Source: Tritrichomonas musculus (taxonomy: Eukaryota; Parabasalia; Tritrichomonadida; Tritrichomonadidae). From it: a DNA stretch of 64,000 bases. The stretch spans positions 1,054,001-1,118,000 of the forward strand of contig JAPFFF010000028.1 in assembly GCA_039105265.1 (NCBI GenBank), in the 5' to 3' direction. Below are positions 1-9,609 of this stretch, piece after piece. The notes under the pieces are model-generated. The model saw only the letters and a list, made by a program, of their open reading frames with translations. It was not told where the DNA came from and did no database searches. Numbering within the stretch: the first letter of the stretch is position 1; every line of letters begins with the position of its first letter. A program made the translations under genes and the position numbers.

Positions 1-19
1 ATCACCAGACTGTGTAATT

Positions 20-1465
20 ATGATGATGAATACATTTAGTAAATTACGAGGAAGTAGAATAGTTGAAATAAATCAGCAAGCAAGTGATGTTGCTTATATA
101 CAATATATCAGTTTGTCCAATTTTATAGAATTAGATTTCAAAGATGCATGCTTTGTTTTAGATATGAACAAAGAAAGAGAATTAACTATTGATAATTGTG
201 TTTTTGAATACATTGGTGGCAGTAGCAATCCATCTTACATAATGAGAACTAATAACGAAAATAATTTGAAAGGAATTATTGTAATAAATTGTGTTTTAAA
301 TAAAGAGCCAAATAAATTGAATATCGAATACAATGATTGCACTATTATGGTCCAAATAAAATCACATACATTGGCGCATTTTACTGTAAAAGATGTTTGT
401 GATGGAGATTTGGTAGTTGATGCTCATGGGTGCCAAAATGGCACTTGTCCAGAATCAATGGGATGTCCTCCTGGAGCCTTTGACTTTAAAGATGATAATA
501 AGTACACTGAAAAATATCATCCTGACATTGATACGCCTCCGCCAACACCATCTGGAAAATGTAGTGAATCATCTAAATTTACATATTCAAATTATTTCAG
601 CCAATCAACAAGATTCACTGAAACTGATGATTTTTCTAAGTCATCTTTGTTCACTAAATCTGGATATTTTAGCTCTTCAAGAGATTTCTCACCATCGACA
701 GATTTTACAAAATCTTCTATCTTCAGTTATTCAGGGAAATTCACTAAATCTTCGATTTTTAGTGATTCTGATAAAATAAATCGTACCAAGCCTTTTAGTC
801 CCTCAAAATATTTCACTAAAACATCGGAATTTAGTCAAGAAGATTTTAGTCAATCATTAGATTTTAGTCAATCATTAGATTTTAGTCAATCATTAGATTT
901 TAGTCAATCATTAGATTTTAGTCATTCGGTAGATTTTAGTCATTCAGTAGATTTTAGTCATTCAGTAGATTTTAGTCATTCAGTAGATTTTAGTCATTCA
1001 ATAGATTTTAGTCAATCATTAGATTTTAGTCATTCGGTAGATTTTAGTGATTCTAATTACTTCAGTAAAACATTGGATTTCACTGAAACAAATGATTTTA
1101 GTAAATCAAATCAGTTTAGTGAATCTGAAACTCTAAATAAAATTTTAACAAGCACAAAGTCATTCAGTCAATCTGGTGTATTTACTAATTCAGATATTGT
1201 TTCTTTTAATGAAAAAGGCGGTGAAAATCAAGGAAGTGGAGGCAAGTTAGGCACGGGTCCTTTGTCAGGAATCATCATTGGTGCCATAGCTGCAGCTGCA
1301 ATAATAGCAGCAATTATCATTTTCTTTGTCATTAGGAAAAGAAAGAGCCTTAACATAGCCGAAGATGCTGATGTTATGAACGGACAAGAGTCAGTTGTTT
1401 CAGTTGAAAACGCCTTGCAAGACATAATGGAAAATGATGATCCATTTGCCGAGGAATTCAAATAA
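20..1465 (+). CDS. Ser/Phe-repeat type I membrane protein, probably 5'-partial
   Basis: Seen: 481 residues with no signal peptide. The frame stays open to the window edge upstream of the ATG, so the true start probably lies outside. Residues about 1-170 are a beta-rich domain of the right-handed beta-helix or Pmp-like kind. Next comes a long Ser/Thr/Phe stretch in which an F-S/T-x-S motif recurs every six residues. A strongly hydrophobic segment (about 415-435, Gly/Ala/Ile-rich) is followed by a basic stop-transfer RKRK and an acidic cytoplasmic tail of about 40 residues. Known: trichomonads carry many surface proteins of this layout. Inferred: a cell-surface protein with a repeat stalk, possibly adhesive. 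No close family can be named. Confidence is good for a membrane-anchored protein and low for function. Confidence 0.72.
   Translation: MMMNTFSKLRGSRIVEINQQASDVAYIQYISLSNFIELDFKDACFVLDMNKERELTIDNCVFEYIGGSSNPSYIMRTNNENNLKGIIVINCVLNKEPNKLNIEYNDCTIMVQIKSHTLAHFTVKDVCDGDLVVDAHGCQNGTCPESMGCPPGAFDFKDDNKYTEKYHPDIDTPPPTPSGKCSESSKFTYSNYFSQSTRFTETDDFSKSSLFTKSGYFSSSRDFSPSTDFTKSSIFSYSGKFTKSSIFSDSDKINRTKPFSPSKYFTKTSEFSQEDFSQSLDFSQSLDFSQSLDFSQSLDFSHSVDFSHSVDFSHSVDFSHSVDFSHSIDFSQSLDFSHSVDFSDSNYFSKTLDFTETNDFSKSNQFSESETLNKILTSTKSFSQSGVFTNSDIVSFNEKGGENQGSGGKLGTGPLSGIIIGAIAAAAIIAAIIIFFVIRKRKSLNIAEDADVMNGQESVVSVENALQDIMENDDPFAEEFK
842..1039 (+). repeat. 18-bp tandem repeat coding DFS(Q/H)S(L/V/I), 11 units
   Basis: Eleven consecutive 18-bp units encode DFSQSL, DFSHSV or DFSHSI inside the surface-protein gene. 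Codons are almost identical between units, which points to recent slippage or unequal exchange. More diverged F-S-x-S units flank the block. Confidence 0.9.
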
Positions 1466-1545
1466 ACATTTGAAAGAGATTAAAAAACTATATTTTAAAG
1501 CTACATATTTTTATTTAAATGATAATATATATATATATATTTGTT

Positions 1546-3076
1546 TTATCTATAAGTTATGATCTTCTTGTGATTGGTTGGCTTATACTTTGATCGATAA
1601 TCATTCAAAATGTTATACACTTCGTTAACTTGGTGATTCTCAGCCAAAAACTTCTGCACGCGAATAAGTTCATCATCATTCGGATCTCCAATCCAGCTTG
1701 ATATCGGCAGTGCGTTATACGGCTGGAACATGTAAGACGCGGGGGAATCATCCAAGATTATCACTCTGTGCAAGTCTCTTCCAAGCTTTGACAAATCTTT
1801 CACAAAGTTGCCCCGTGAAAAAGTGCAACTGTCGCGGAAAAGTCTGTACTTGATCATGTGCTGAGGATCAATGAAATCAATAATGCGAGTCGCGTAAATG
1901 TTGTTGCCAACAGTGAAAAGAACAAGCTCGTAAAGAGTCCCCATCTTGAGGATGAAGTCTTTGACACCGGGCCGCACACAGACACTGATGAGGTGGAGTG
2001 GATCAGTCATGAAGGAAAAGTCGCATCTTGGAATATAGAAGAAAACTGAGTGAACAAGTGTCTCGTCAAGGTCAAGAACTAGAGTGATCTTGTTTTCCTG
2101 GCTTGGCAAAAGAGGCGGAAGAAGCTTGGGTAGTTTAAACTGCGTGTTAGCTGTATATGAAAAAAAAATTATTTTTTTTTTTTTTGAAATTTATCTTCCT
2201 CTCAGATATAAAATAAAAATTGAAATTCAATTCAAAAAAAACGAGCATCAAATTTTTTTTTAATCGAGCATCAAATTATTTTAATTTGAGCATCAAATTT
2301 TAAAAATTGAGAGGAAAATATATTCAAAAAAAAATTATAATAATAGTACATACTAATTTCGAATGATAAAATTGAAGTCGGCGGTTTGACTTTTTGGTTT
2401 TAGCATTACCAGAAACTGATTTGTTAAGATTTGATTGTTTTACTTTTCGAGGAGATTGATTTGTCTGTGGTGCATTTGGTGAAACAACTGTTTTTTCTGC
2501 TTGGCTTGTACTTGAATCTGAAGTTTCTTGGGTAGAATTTTGTTTTCTAGGCGATTGATTTGTTGGAGATATATTTGGTTTTCTTACTGTCGTTTCTGTT
2601 TGGGTTTTTGTTGGTGATATAACTTTTTGTTCGTTTTGTGTTGCGGTTGGCTTAATAACTTTTTGCTCATTCTGCGTTTTATTTGGTTTAATAACTTTTT
2701 GCTCAGTTTGTGTTGCTATTTGGTCGATTAAATTTTGTTGTGTATTTGCTTTTCTCGGTGATTGATTCGTTGGTAAAGTATTAGGTTTACTAACTATTCG
2801 TTCTGATTGTAATGTATTTTTATTTATATTATTTGTTTTATTTTCGGGAGAATTATTTGATTTTGTATCTTTTTGGTTTGGTTTAACTATTAGGCTCCTT
2901 TTATCTTTTTCATTATTGGTCAAATATATATCACGTTGATTTTGATTAGGCCTCCAACTTATATTGATTGATGTATTATTAAAAGTTGCTTCGCTTTGCA
3001 TAATTTTTAGTGGGACATTATCTAATATGGCCAACGTACTATCATCATCTCTTTTTTCAATTACCCGAAAAGACAT
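1546..3076 (-). CDS. FCP1/SCP-like HAD phosphatase, two exons (2354-3076 and 1546-2139)
   Basis: Exon 1 (241 codons from the ATG at 3076, the first ATG after a TCA) encodes a low-complexity Asn/Thr/Gln/Lys-rich region with repeated KPNxxxTNQSPRK and TQNEQKVIKP motifs. Exon 2 (197 codons) encodes a CTD-phosphatase-like catalytic domain. It has the HAD nucleophile motif LDLDETLVHS, a second motif VILDDSP, and the SCP-type ending around WIGDPNDDEL. The two exons are phase 0 and the reading frame continues exactly across the intron; the catalytic exon alone has no ATG. Known: SCP/FCP1 enzymes remove phosphate from Ser in the RNA polymerase II CTD and other proteins. Inferred: protein serine phosphatase of about 438 residues with a disordered N-terminal arm. 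Confidence 0.8.
2140..2353 (-). other. Spliceosomal intron, 214 bp, trichomonad type
   Basis: Read on the - strand, the 5' splice site GTATGT begins at 2353 and the fused branch-point/3' motif GCTAACACGCAG ends at 2140. This matches the Trichomonas rule (GTAYGT ... ACTAACACACAG) except for two purine changes. The intron is T/A-rich, has stops in the exon frame, and joins two phase-0 exons. Distance from branch motif to AG is the fixed short one expected. Confidence 0.82.
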
Positions 3077-3709
3077 TGAGATCCTCGCCTCTGATAAATA
3101 TTCCTCAAAACAAATTGAAATAAAAACAATTTGTAAATTATTCAAATATTATAAAATATAAAAAACTCGTTAAATTTGAATTTATTTTCTTTCAGAAAAA
3201 CCATCAGAAATAAACGAATAAATTTGAATTCAAAGAGAACGTTCATTTTTTAAAATTTTGTTCAATTTACGCAAAAATCTAAAAGTTAGAACATAATAAA
3301 ATTGCGTTTATTCAACATTTATTCGATAAAGACATATTAAATAACAAAATGTTATAAGTAATAATTTAATTATCATCTAAATATCATATTCAAGAAAACA
3401 AAAATAAATATATAGAATATTCAATTTATTACAACTTATTTAAAGTTATTATATCATAAAACTAATGATTAAAAATGAATATTTCACTTCAATAAAAATA
3501 AAATTTGATCAATTCAATGATGTTTTGGAATTTTTGTATTCCTTTTTTCAATAGAGTAAAATAAAGGGTGATTTTTCATTAAATCTATTATCAACTATTT
3601 TAAACCATTTATTATTTAGCAATTGCATCAAATAATATTGATTGTTTTTTCTTGATCGTAAAAACTTTTTTTTTTGTTGCCTCGTTTATTTTGATTTCTT
3701 TCCTCTCAA
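3077..3709. other. AT-rich intergenic region
   Basis: Holds the upstream region of the phosphatase gene and a T-rich stretch near 3660. No gene, tRNA or clear repeat was seen. Confidence 0.5.
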
Positions 3710-4039
3710 TCAATAATCTTGTGTCATCGATATTATCATTGACGGCAGCAAAAGCGAGAGCAGCCATTTAGAAATTTGTGATTTTGACTTTACTTTTAAA
3801 TAAAGCTTTTTATTTATACCAATGTGCCGATTGCTTAAAAACAATTTGATGATCTTCATGTGATTATTTTTCAATGCAGATATCAAAGCGTAAGTTTCTA
3901 TATAGAATGGATCTTTTGATTGATATATGCACTTGTAATTGACATCAACTTCTGGATAATTTAATAAAAGCTTAACGATTGGTGAATATTCTCTCTTAAA
4001 ACAGATTGAAATTCCAACTTCGATGAAGCAAATTGGCAC
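3710..4039 (-). pseudogene. Ankyrin-repeat gene remnant
   Basis: An open stretch of about 109 codons with no ATG at its beginning. It encodes about two ankyrin-like units: one around a YSPIVKLLLNYPEVDVNY pattern, one around IETYALISALKNNHMKIIKLFLSN. The upstream part that would hold the rest of the array is missing and is replaced by BspA-type sequence on the other strand. Inferred: 3' fragment of a trichomonad ankyrin gene, not functional. Confidence 0.6.
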
Positions 4040-4745
4040 ATATTATTTCAATAAATGCACAGTTTTGAATTTAATAACAATGCAAAATTCAGTTGTTTAT
4101 CTTGGTGATTATATTTTGAATAATTGTTCGTCTTTGGAACAGATCAAAAATTCCATCATCAATGCAATCAATTGAAGAAGGTTCTTTCTTTCATTGTTCA
4201 TTGTTGAAAAAAGTTGAAATTACTTCATCAGTGACAGTTATTGAATTTTTTGCATTTAAAGAATGTCAATCATTGGAAGAGATTAAAATGCCTGACTCTG
4301 TTACAGGTAAAAAATCTTTTGAAAAACTTGGACATTACTTTATCAGTTGTTGAAATATTTTTGCAAAAAAGCTTTCAATGCATGTGAATCATTAACAGAA
4401 GCAACAATACCTTCTTTTGTTGTTGAACTTAAAAAATCTTGCTTTTCTATGGACCAATCAATGAAAGAAGTAACATTTCCTTCTTCTTTAAATGAGATTA
4501 AAAAGTGTTCATTTCGTGGTTGTTATTCAATCGCTAAAATAAACATTCCTAATTCAATGAAGTTCATTCGAAATTACGTTTTTAGTTACTCGACAATGAT
4601 TGAAATAAAGAGCCAAAAATCTTTGATTGCGATTCTCTGATAAAGATATCAATACCTAAATATGTTAGAATAATAGGAATAATGGCATTCTCAAAATGTC
4701 CATCATTGGACCAAGAATCAATTGATTCAAATCCAAAATTATAGC
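4030..4745 (+). pseudogene. BspA-like leucine-rich repeat gene remnant
   Basis: Three or more frames in succession encode BspA/TpLRR units: an F-x-x-C-x-S-L-x-x-I pattern near 4090-4160, a unit near 4200-4300, several near 4360-4620, and a last unit near 4650-4740. Stops and shifts separate them, and no full open frame exists. Known: BspA-like proteins are a very large trichomonad family. Inferred: decayed copy. Confidence 0.7.
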
Positions 4746-5009
4746 TTAATGCATTATGCATTTTATCTTTAATAATAAATCAGAATGGGCAAATTAGCAT
4801 TTCTTTTCTAATTATCTTTAGATAACTTAATATTCTTGTATTTGAATTAAAATTTCAAATGGGAAAAATTTATCCTTTTTATTCCACTTAAGAAAATTAG
4901 ATTTTTCCACCAAATTGATATGATAATATGTCACTTTTCGCTTGAAAAAGTTCAACTTTTTCTGAATAAAAAACTTTTTAAAAAATGTATAAGAATTAAA
5001 TGGACTGCT

Positions 5010-5642
5010 TTATAATAATTGCATTTTAAATGATTGCCTTTTTTTAAGCTTTGGGCTAACATGCATCATTTGAAAAGGAATATCGCCTCCCATATAAGTC
5101 ACAACCATTCCATTTTGCTTAGAATAAATTTTTCCATTTTTATAAACAAAATGCTGGTTATGACGACCATGGAAAGGGAAGAGATAAAAAGGAGTCCCTG
5201 GGGGAGGATTCAAGCTATCAGCTTCAGCAACATCAAAAACCATTCCTTTTTTTGCCATTGAGTCAATGACAGTGTTCCAATTGTCCCGACCAAAAGAAAA
5301 CTGCTGATTGATGTTGCTTTCAATATTGGGCTCAGATAATGTAAGACTACAACCAGCAGGATTCAAGTATTCTTCCTTATCTAGTGTTACTGCATATTCG
5401 TGGTAGATGTCACATTGAGTATCGTCTTCAATGAAATTTTCACCCTTTATTCCTTTTAAATATTCTTTTTGGGGAAGATTATGCAATAAACCAAATATTC
5501 TACCATCATGATCACTATTTTCACCATTGAATTGTTCATTTTGCTCACTTTCATTTGAATTGCTAGAATCATTGGAACTTGTTTTCATAGTTTCTTTCTT
5601 ATATGATTTGGAACTATCACTCTCTATAGGCATGGTGGACAT
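5010..5642 (-). CDS. Ser/Asn-rich protein with a possible beta-trefoil-like C-terminal domain
   Basis: 210 residues from an ATG. Residues 1-50 are Ser/Asn/Glu-rich and look disordered. Residues about 125-210 contain GMVFDVAEAD, FPFHGRHNQHFVYKNGKIYS and a basic ending with KLKKRQSF. The order F-D-V-A, then P-x-H-G-x-x-N-Q, then I-Y-S recalls one lobe of a ricin-B/beta-trefoil fold, where Gln and aromatic residues sit in this spacing. This resemblance is weak and seen by eye only. No catalytic motif is visible. No other family was recognised; function is unknown. Confidence 0.6.
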   Translation of the reverse strand: MSTMPIESDSSKSYKKETMKTSSNDSSNSNESEQNEQFNGENSDHDGRIFGLLHNLPQKEYLKGIKGENFIEDDTQCDIYHEYAVTLDKEEYLNPAGCSLTLSEPNIESNINQQFSFGRDNWNTVIDSMAKKGMVFDVAEADSLNPPPGTPFYLFPFHGRHNQHFVYKNGKIYSKQNGMVVTYMGGDIPFQMMHVSPKLKKRQSFKMQLL

Positions 5643-6030
5643 GTATCTTTATTTCAAAGATAAAAAAGATCGAAATTTTAATGGCATAATATAATATCAA
5701 ATTTGAAAAATAAATCTGTTAAACCTTCATTTATTCATTCAATTTTTTTTGAATGAATTTGAATATCAAAGAATGAAAACAGATGCAGAGTGACAGAACT
5801 ACTTTGATTAATGTTAGTAAAAACATTAATATTAATGCATTAACTAATATCTAATTTATTTTTTAAGAAAAAAAACAAAGGAATTATGAAAAACTTTCCT
5901 TTTTTTGTAAAAATTCTTTTTTTTTCTAAAATCAAAATATATCTTTAAAAAGGTTTTATAAAAAGCATATTTTTTATATAATTGTGTCAGTTTTTTCTGA
6001 GTGTTAGAGACATTCTTGCGATTCTCTATT
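5643..6030. other. AT-rich intergenic region
   Basis: Contains a T/A-rich stretch and a small inverted motif around ATTAATGTTAGTAAAAACAT near 5807-5830. A closely similar string occurs inside the kinase gene at 10010-10035. No gene was recognised. Confidence 0.4.
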
Positions 6031-7449
6031 TTATGCAATATTGCATACTGTCACTCTTCTGTCAACATATTCTACTCTTGGCCTGTTATTTTCTTCTTGA
6101 AGTGTCTTTATTCGTTCTGAAAGTTCTGCATCTGTTTTCATTCTTTGATTGAGTATTTCATGTAATTCATTAATTTTTTGTTGATTTTGAATTTCACGAT
6201 TTTTCTGGTCTTCAAGCATTTGATGTTGTTGCTCAATTTTTTCTTTTTGGAATTCTGAAAAAGTAGCATTTGTTTTATTTCGTTCAAGTTCAATAAGAGA
6301 ACTATGAACCCATTCAAAAATCGCATCTCCTAAACAAGAATCATCGTGTTTTGTTCCCAACACTTTATAAATGAATGAATCAAATGCTTCAAATTCTGAA
6401 AAGCTCTGAATTTCTTCTTCATATAATTCACTATTCGGAATGTTGTTCTTAATAACTTTTGCAAAATCATTTGCATTATTAATCTTAAATTTAATTAATT
6501 GATGCATTACATCAATCCACTTATCAATATCGGATATTTTTGATTCTTTTCGAAATTGGCAATCAATTTTATTACAAAGTTCATGTAATTTATTTGATAT
6601 ATTGCATGAATGACTTATTCTTAAGTTTTCCATTTGTAATTTAGCATTTTCATTTAAACTTATTCGATGTACAGGATTGATGATTAAATCGGTCTTCAAA
6701 AATTGATTTAATCTTTCATGATCATCAAATTGATATGGTTGATTCACATCATCAACTGTTGGTTTTGGAAATAGAAAGATATGATCTTCATTGTTTCTGA
6801 AAAATTCGCACCATTCTAATAGCTTTGATGATGCATTTTCTGATAATTGATCTATGTAATCGAGACCTGTGTAATCTGGCTGACTTTTAGTAATAGCAAG
6901 GCCAACACCTTTTTTTAATGTATCATGATCAACAAATATTTCTTCCAATCTTTGAATATTACTTAAAATGCCTTTCGCTCTACCTGAACATATTTCTGGA
7001 TCTGAAATTACTAGTAATATTTTAAATTTATTGTCGTCACAATTATTATTTGTTTCAAATAAACTATTCATTACAAATGCATTTATCATTTCTTGTCCAA
7101 ATCCATCTGTATCTTCCCAACCTGCACAATCTATGTAAATGATTCCTTCGACTAAATCAATAGTAATTGATGGATCTCTTGTGACTGATTGGCACCCTGA
7201 TTGTACACCTTCACCTTCGAGGACAAGTCGTCGTCCTTTACCACTTCTAACTATTAATTGTTTATGTGACAGGCAACAAGAAATAGTACTTTTACCTGAT
7301 CCTGTTATACCCGTTAAAATAACTTTAATTAATCCTGAATTAGGACCGATTTTTTGCTGAAGATTACTTGATGTCGCTTTGATAACTTCATTAAATTCTT
7401 GCAACTTTGAAGCATCTTTAAATGGATTGTGTTTGGGAACTGAAATCAT
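6031..7449 (-). CDS. AIG1/IAN-like GTPase with coiled coil and CaaX-like ending
   Basis: 472 residues. P-loop GITGSGKS at residues 47-54, switch/G3 DCAGWED at 107-113, and a G4-like TKSQPD at 187-192 give a TRAFAC-class GTPase close to the AIG1/IAN (GIMAP) group. Residues about 395-460 form a Gln/Glu/Lys coiled coil. The protein ends in CNIA, which fits a CaaX prenylation box, so membrane attachment is inferred. It lies head-to-head with a paralogue at 7780, 330 bp away, and the GTPase domains align along their whole length. Known: IAN GTPases scaffold on membranes through nucleotide-dependent oligomers. The exact role here is unknown. Confidence 0.8.
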   Translation of the reverse strand: MISVPKHNPFKDASKLQEFNEVIKATSSNLQQKIGPNSGLIKVILTGITGSGKSTISCCLSHKQLIVRSGKGRRLVLEGEGVQSGCQSVTRDPSITIDLVEGIIYIDCAGWEDTDGFGQEMINAFVMNSLFETNNNCDDNKFKILLVISDPEICSGRAKGILSNIQRLEEIFVDHDTLKKGVGLAITKSQPDYTGLDYIDQLSENASSKLLEWCEFFRNNEDHIFLFPKPTVDDVNQPYQFDDHERLNQFLKTDLIINPVHRISLNENAKLQMENLRISHSCNISNKLHELCNKIDCQFRKESKISDIDKWIDVMHQLIKFKINNANDFAKVIKNNIPNSELYEEEIQSFSEFEAFDSFIYKVLGTKHDDSCLGDAIFEWVHSSLIELERNKTNATFSEFQKEKIEQQHQMLEDQKNREIQNQQKINELHEILNQRMKTDAELSERIKTLQEENNRPRVEYVDRRVTVCNIA

Positions 7450-7779
7450 TTTTGTGATGTGAATTATTATTTGTATAATACCAGCATGTATGGCATAAAA
7501 TCATTTATCTTATTTTGCAAAGAAAAACGTCGTGATTTTTATAAAAATGTGTTGAATTTTGGTCATAACTTCACAAATCTTGAAAATTTTAAATCAAAAA
7601 GTTTTTCCAAAACAAAATTCAAAAAATATTTTTGTTAAAAATAATGTGATTTTCAATGTCATGGGATTTTTTAATATTAAAAATATCAAAAATTTATTAT
7701 GTCTTGTTTTTATTCAAAATTTATGTTAGAATATAAATAAATAAAAAAATAGAATTGATATCATTTTCTTTTTTATCAT
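7450..7779. promoter_or_regulatory. Shared upstream region of two divergent GTPase genes
   Basis: 330 bp between two start codons. On the + side TCATTTTC (7761-7768) lies 12 bp before the ATG and fits the trichomonad initiator TCA-Y-W. On the - side a TCACATC string precedes the other ATG. Co-regulation is inferred from the arrangement only. Confidence 0.5.
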
Positions 7780-9141
7780 ATGGATAGTAATGATGTAAAT
7801 GAAATAATGAAAAAAGTCAGTAAGATGGAGAAGGAACTACAACAAATAATAAGTGGAAAGGAAAATATTGCAAAAGTTCTAATTATTGGAAACACTGGGT
7901 CAGGAAAAAGTTCTTTAATGAGCTGTTTATCTAAAAAAGAAACATTAATCAAAGAAGGTTTAGGGAAGAAAATTGTTCTGACTGGTCAAGGAATTCAATC
8001 AGGATCCAGGTCTGTGACAAGGGAATCAAATTTGTCATGCAACGATGAATTAGAAGTGGTTTATTGTGATTGCCCAGGCTGGGAAGATACAGAAAATCAT
8101 ATACAAGAAATAATCAATTCTTTCATAATTGATTCTTTACTGTCAAATTCAAATCATAACAAAATTAAAATCCTTTTTGTTATTTCTGCGTCTGAATTCG
8201 ATGCATTTCGTGCAAGAGGAATAGCAAAAAGCATTGATAGAATAAATAAAATGTTTCCAGATGTTGAAGAATTAAAAAAAGGAATTGGTCTTGTAATTTC
8301 TAAAAGTGATCCTAACATTTCAAAAAATGATTATCTAGAATTATTAGAGGATAATGCTTCAAATGGTATGTTACAATGGCATAATTATTTTGTTTCAAAT
8401 ATTGATCATGTTTTTATGTTCCCCCAAGCAAAAAAAGAAGATATTGGTAAAAATTATAACTTTGAAGATCAAGAAAAAATAGAAAATTTTTTAAAAAACG
8501 ATTTCATAATTGATCCAATACACAAAATTAATCTAAATGAAGATGCTTTTTTTTATTTGAAAAATATCCAATTAAAAATTTTTCAAAAAGACAAAGAAGC
8601 AATAAGAAACATATTTATATTGATTCGTGAGTTCTATCGAAATGAAAGAAATTCATTAAATCTAAGAAAATGGCTGGATACAATGAATCAACTGAAGATA
8701 ATCACAAAATCAAGTGAATTCAAAAAGTTCATTCAAACAAATTTCTCAAATGTCAATTTTTCCAATAATTTTGATATTCTAAATGAAAATGAAATCATGA
8801 ATTCTTTTATTGATAAGGTTTTCGAAACCAATCAAAGTCAGATAGATATTCGAAATGCAATTGAAAAGTTCTCTATAGAAACAATTCAATTTGTTGAAGA
8901 ATGTATTCGACAAGCAGAAATAATAGAAGAACAAGAAAGAATTCGGATCGAAAATGAAAGGCAAAATGAAGAAAGAAGGCGTCGATTTGAAGAAGAACAA
9001 AGAAAACAAAGAGAAGAACTAGAAGCCCAAATACAACAACAGAAAATATTGGAAGAAAAAAAAAGACAAGAAATCGAAGAATTAGAAAGAAGGAAAAATA
9101 AAATTTACTTTTGGCATCCATTTTGGTGGATTTTCAGATGA
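7780..9141 (+). CDS. AIG1/IAN-like GTPase with coiled coil and aromatic C-terminal tail
   Basis: 453 residues, paralogue of the gene at 6031-7449. P-loop GNTGSGKS at 37-44, G3 DCPGWED at 97-103, G4-like SKSDPN near 181. Residues about 375-440 are a charged Glu/Arg/Gln coiled coil. The C-terminus is IYFWHPFWWIFR, a short aromatic stretch that could dip into a membrane; the paralogue ends in a CaaX-like box instead. Start chosen at the ATG 12 bp after a TCATTTTC initiator. Inferred: membrane-associated GTPase, function unknown. Confidence 0.8.
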   Translation: MDSNDVNEIMKKVSKMEKELQQIISGKENIAKVLIIGNTGSGKSSLMSCLSKKETLIKEGLGKKIVLTGQGIQSGSRSVTRESNLSCNDELEVVYCDCPGWEDTENHIQEIINSFIIDSLLSNSNHNKIKILFVISASEFDAFRARGIAKSIDRINKMFPDVEELKKGIGLVISKSDPNISKNDYLELLEDNASNGMLQWHNYFVSNIDHVFMFPQAKKEDIGKNYNFEDQEKIENFLKNDFIIDPIHKINLNEDAFFYLKNIQLKIFQKDKEAIRNIFILIREFYRNERNSLNLRKWLDTMNQLKIITKSSEFKKFIQTNFSNVNFSNNFDILNENEIMNSFIDKVFETNQSQIDIRNAIEKFSIETIQFVEECIRQAEIIEEQERIRIENERQNEERRRRFEEEQRKQREELEAQIQQQKILEEKKRQEIEELERRKNKIYFWHPFWWIFR

Positions 9142-9609
9142 ATACTTTTTTCTATAAAATAGGCATCATATGTTAATTTTATATATAAAAAAAATTAATA
9201 AAGTTAATTTTTCATAAAAACTATTTTGGATATTGATTGATGATGAAATTAATTTTATTTTTGTCAATTTTCATTCAAAAAGAAATCTTTGAACTATATT
9301 AAATCGAAAAGAAATTGCGAGGCTTATTGTTTTCTTTAATTAAATTTTCGTGGGATATTTAATCAAATATCCATTTTGAGATGAGAAAATATTAGATTGT
9401 TGTTAGTATTACATCATTATTAATGGCGTGGGATTGTTTTGATTTTTATTAAATCCAGTATACTGCATCTGCTGTTGAAAATTGCCGTGATAATCACTAT
9501 TTATATGAGAGAGGTTTTATTTATAAAAAAGAGTTTCAAAAAGTGAAAATAACGATAAAATTGATTTTAAATAAATTTTGCATTATCTAGCAAATAGCAT
9601 CTTTGGGGC
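9142..9609. other. AT-rich intergenic region upstream of a kinase gene
   Basis: Holds the 3' end of the GTPase transcript (AATAAA-like strings near 9196) and the leader of the kinase gene. No gene was recognised. Confidence 0.4.

Noticed and set aside
1228-1461. 77-codon - strand frame under the surface-protein membrane segment
   Set aside because: Antisense of the hydrophobic Ala/Ile segment with no supporting signals.
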